Origin: JALEFZ01 sp038527485 | GTDB taxonomy: Bacteria > Bacteroidota > Bacteroidia > J057 | DNA length: 64,000 nucleotides | Reading direction: 5' to 3' | Assembly: GCA_038527485.1 (NCBI GenBank) | Contig: JBCBFT010000019.1 | Coordinates: 1 to 64,000, forward strand | Shown here: one piece after another, positions 62,459-64,000 of the stretch | Position numbering within the stretch: position 1 is the stretch's first letter | Layout of the letters: each line of letters begins with the position of its first letter | Notes under the pieces: model-generated | What the model was told of the DNA's origin: nothing | Database searches by the model: none | What the model saw: the letters and a program-made list of their open reading frames with translations, nothing else | Program-made: the position numbers and the translations under genes

Positions 62459-63130
62459 ATGCATCCAGGGAAAAAAGCTGCTGGCGAATATGCCGCTTCC
62501 TTTGTAGAGTCAGGAATGAAGGTGGGATTGGGAACAGGTTCGACCGCCTATTATGCCATTAAAAAGTTGGGGGAACGCGTACGCGGAGGCCTTGTCATCA
62601 CGGGTTATCCGACCTCTCGCGCGACAGAAGCACTAGCAAGAGAAGAAGGAATCCCCCTAGGAGACCTGACGAAGGTAGACCGTCTGGACGTGACCATTGA
62701 CGGAGCGGATGAGTTTGACCCTCAGTTAGACTTGATCAAAGGAGGAGGTGGTGCGCTATTTAGAGAAAAAGTTGTGGCTTCCCTTTCAGATACTTTCTTG
62801 GTTGTTGTAGATGAGGCCAAAAAGGTAGATACGCTAGGAGCTTTTGCGCTGCCTGTGGAGGTGGTTCCCTTCGCTTGGGAGATTACACAAAGAAGAATCG
62901 AGGCATTGGGGGTCCGCACGACGCTGAGGCAATCGGATAATCAGCCCTTTGTGACTGATAATGCCAACTACATACTCGATTGTCATTTTGGTACCATCGA
63001 GCATCCTGCCAGGCTCCATGCTACGCTCATTGATCTGATTGGGGTTGTCGAGACAGGCTTATTTATCCAAATGGCGGATAAAGTGATGGTAGGATATCAA
63101 AATGGAGAGATAGAAGAAATTGTGAAATGA
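62459..63130 (+). CDS. rpiA: Ribose-5-phosphate isomerase A
   Basis: The 223-aa enzyme interconverts ribose 5-phosphate and ribulose 5-phosphate in the pentose phosphate pathway, in the cytoplasm. The family motifs are complete: GLGTGSTAYYAI (phosphate binding), TIDGADEFDPQLDLIKGGGGAL with the catalytic Asp, Glu and Lys, and REKVVA. The stop codon overlaps the start of the next gene (ATGA), so both are coupled. Confidence 0.97.
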   Translation: MHPGKKAAGEYAASFVESGMKVGLGTGSTAYYAIKKLGERVRGGLVITGYPTSRATEALAREEGIPLGDLTKVDRLDVTIDGADEFDPQLDLIKGGGGALFREKVVASLSDTFLVVVDEAKKVDTLGAFALPVEVVPFAWEITQRRIEALGVRTTLRQSDNQPFVTDNANYILDCHFGTIEHPARLHATLIDLIGVVETGLFIQMADKVMVGYQNGEIEEIVK

Positions 63131-64000
63131 GGGCAATAATAGACAGCGATATACAGGAGGCCGCCAGGTATTTGAGGGAAGGCGAAGTTATTGCGATTCC
63201 TACAGAGACTGTATATGGATTGGCGGGTAATGCCTTGGATACACAAGCAGTCAGTAGAATTTTTGAAGTAAAAAATCGTCCTACCTTCAACCCATTGATC
63301 GTACACAGTCATGGATTAGAAGGGATTCGGAAATTTGTGTCTCAGCTCCCTAAGCAAATGGAGGATCTTGCGGACGCATTTTGGCCAGGCCCCCTCACGC
63401 TCTTGCTCCCCAAGGATGAGATCATTCCTGACCTTGTCACCGCTCAAAACGACAGAGTAGCTGTCCGTGTGCCCCAGCATCCTTTGACCTTGGAACTGCT
63501 CGCTTCGCTAGACTTTCCACTGGCAGCTCCTAGTGCCAATCCTTTTGGATACATCAGTCCTACCACTGCGGAGCATGTGATGCAGCAACTGGGGGTGAAA
63601 ATACCTTATATTCTGGATGGAGGATCTGCGCAGGTCGGGGTAGAGTCCACCATCATAGGATGGGAGAAGGACCATAGCTTTCAGGTCTACAGGCTAGGCG
63701 GACTCTCGGTAGAGCAGATAGAGGAGGTCTTGGGGCCGGTCGCTCCTAGAAGTACGTCTTCAGGCTCAGTAAAGGCCAGTGGTATGCTTAAGAGTCATTA
63801 TGCACCAGGGGCAGATCTTTTTTTGGGACATATAGAGCGTCTTTGGGAAGAAAAGGGAGGCGCGCTTACAGCGGTTCTGAATTATCGCCACCAGCGCCCT
63901 CACATCCCGTTTGACCAGCAGTATGTCCTCACCCCTTCTGGCAACATGAAAGAGGCTGCACAGCGGTTGTTTGCCTTGATGCGGGAGATCGATGGGCAGG
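63127..64000 (+). CDS. L-threonylcarbamoyladenylate synthase (Sua5/YrdC/YwlC family), incomplete at the window end
   Basis: The first 291 codons are present and the gene runs off the right edge. The enzyme makes threonylcarbamoyl-AMP from threonine, bicarbonate and ATP, the first step of the t6A modification of tRNA at position 37. Motifs are VIAIPTETVYGLAGNA, KNRPTFNPLIVH, WPGPLTLLLPK, RVPQHP, APSANPFGYISPTTA and GGSAQVGVESTI. The C-terminal part past SGMLKSHYAPGA is the Sua5 domain, so this is the long Sua5 form rather than the short YrdC. It overlaps rpiA by 4 bp (ATGA). Confidence 0.95.
   Translation, partial: MRAIIDSDIQEAARYLREGEVIAIPTETVYGLAGNALDTQAVSRIFEVKNRPTFNPLIVHSHGLEGIRKFVSQLPKQMEDLADAFWPGPLTLLLPKDEIIPDLVTAQNDRVAVRVPQHPLTLELLASLDFPLAAPSANPFGYISPTTAEHVMQQLGVKIPYILDGGSAQVGVESTIIGWEKDHSFQVYRLGGLSVEQIEEVLGPVAPRSTSSGSVKASGMLKSHYAPGADLFLGHIERLWEEKGGALTAVLNYRHQRPHIPFDQQYVLTPSGNMKEAAQRLFALMREIDGQ

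Noticed and set aside
1..64000. tRNA or rRNA genes
   Set aside because: The gaps between genes were scanned for T-loop GTTCRANNC and acceptor pairing and none was found; all rRNA-like conserved stretches are also missing.

Overview
The window is chromosomal DNA of a Bacteroidota bacterium, most likely an aerobic marine member (Saprospiria, Cytophagia or a related class; the sequence does not fix the genus). The signs are two proteins with type IX secretion C-terminal sorting domains, a TonB-dependent receptor with a CarboxypepD_reg domain paired with a DUF4249 lipoprotein, DUF3078, DUF3667 and DUF547 families, abundant lipoprotein signal peptides, weak Shine-Dalgarno sequences, and a proteorhodopsin-type proton pump with genes for its retinal. 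No rRNA, tRNA, CRISPR array, insertion sequence or phage gene was seen. Coding density is high and most genes look like ordinary chromosomal cargo.

Layout. 0-6.6 kb: a serine hydrolase, a response-regulator/histidine-kinase pair, a broken lipoprotein gene, a CarboxypepD_reg protein and a VapBC-type toxin-antitoxin pair. 6.6-16 kb: moeA, the TonB receptor/DUF4249 pair, small lipoprotein and membrane proteins, then a sugar transporter plus GH32 lipoprotein that probably use fructans or sucrose. 16-21 kb: DUF6122 protein, inward-rectifier K+ channel, and a BlaI/M56 regulatory pair behind three evenly spaced palindromic operators. 21-34 kb: saccharopine dehydrogenase-like enzyme, sorting-domain protein, RidA lipoprotein, a possible clan CD peptidase, an ECF sigma factor, a truncated SDR gene, a NUC1 nuclease, small zinc-ribbon proteins, a trans-sulfuration enzyme, rhodanese, thioredoxin and a methyltransferase. 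34-34.4 kb: a tandem array of about 150-bp structured repeats. 34.4-53 kb: glycosidase-like lipoprotein, DinB, outer-membrane proteins, a GCS2-CBS amidoligase with an aspartoacylase-like partner, a sodium/solute symporter, two pseudouridine synthases, and a sigma factor/barrel-protein operon. 53-55.8 kb: nuoABC without the rest of the complex I operon, then a polyphosphate kinase 2. 56-62 kb: the light cluster (rhodopsin, lycopene cyclase, blh beta-carotene dioxygenase, photolyase). 62.4-64 kb: rpiA and a Sua5/YrdC gene that runs off the window.

How genes work together. The lycopene cyclase makes beta-carotene, the Blh enzyme cleaves it to retinal, and the rhodopsin upstream uses the retinal. 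The pump carries the DTE proton-pump motif, a Met at the spectral-tuning site (green type) and a Gly where bacteriorhodopsin has W138, the opening through which antenna carotenoids can bind. The photolyase next door repairs UV damage. The most distinctive regulatory feature is the triple operator of the BlaI/M56 pair, which overlaps a Bacteroidota-type promoter. The most distinctive unexplained structures are the 34-kb repeat array, the DUF547-barrel fusion, the Trp/Glu-rich tail of the M56 protein, and a TruC-like gene with no ATG, GTG or TTG start at its expected N-terminus.
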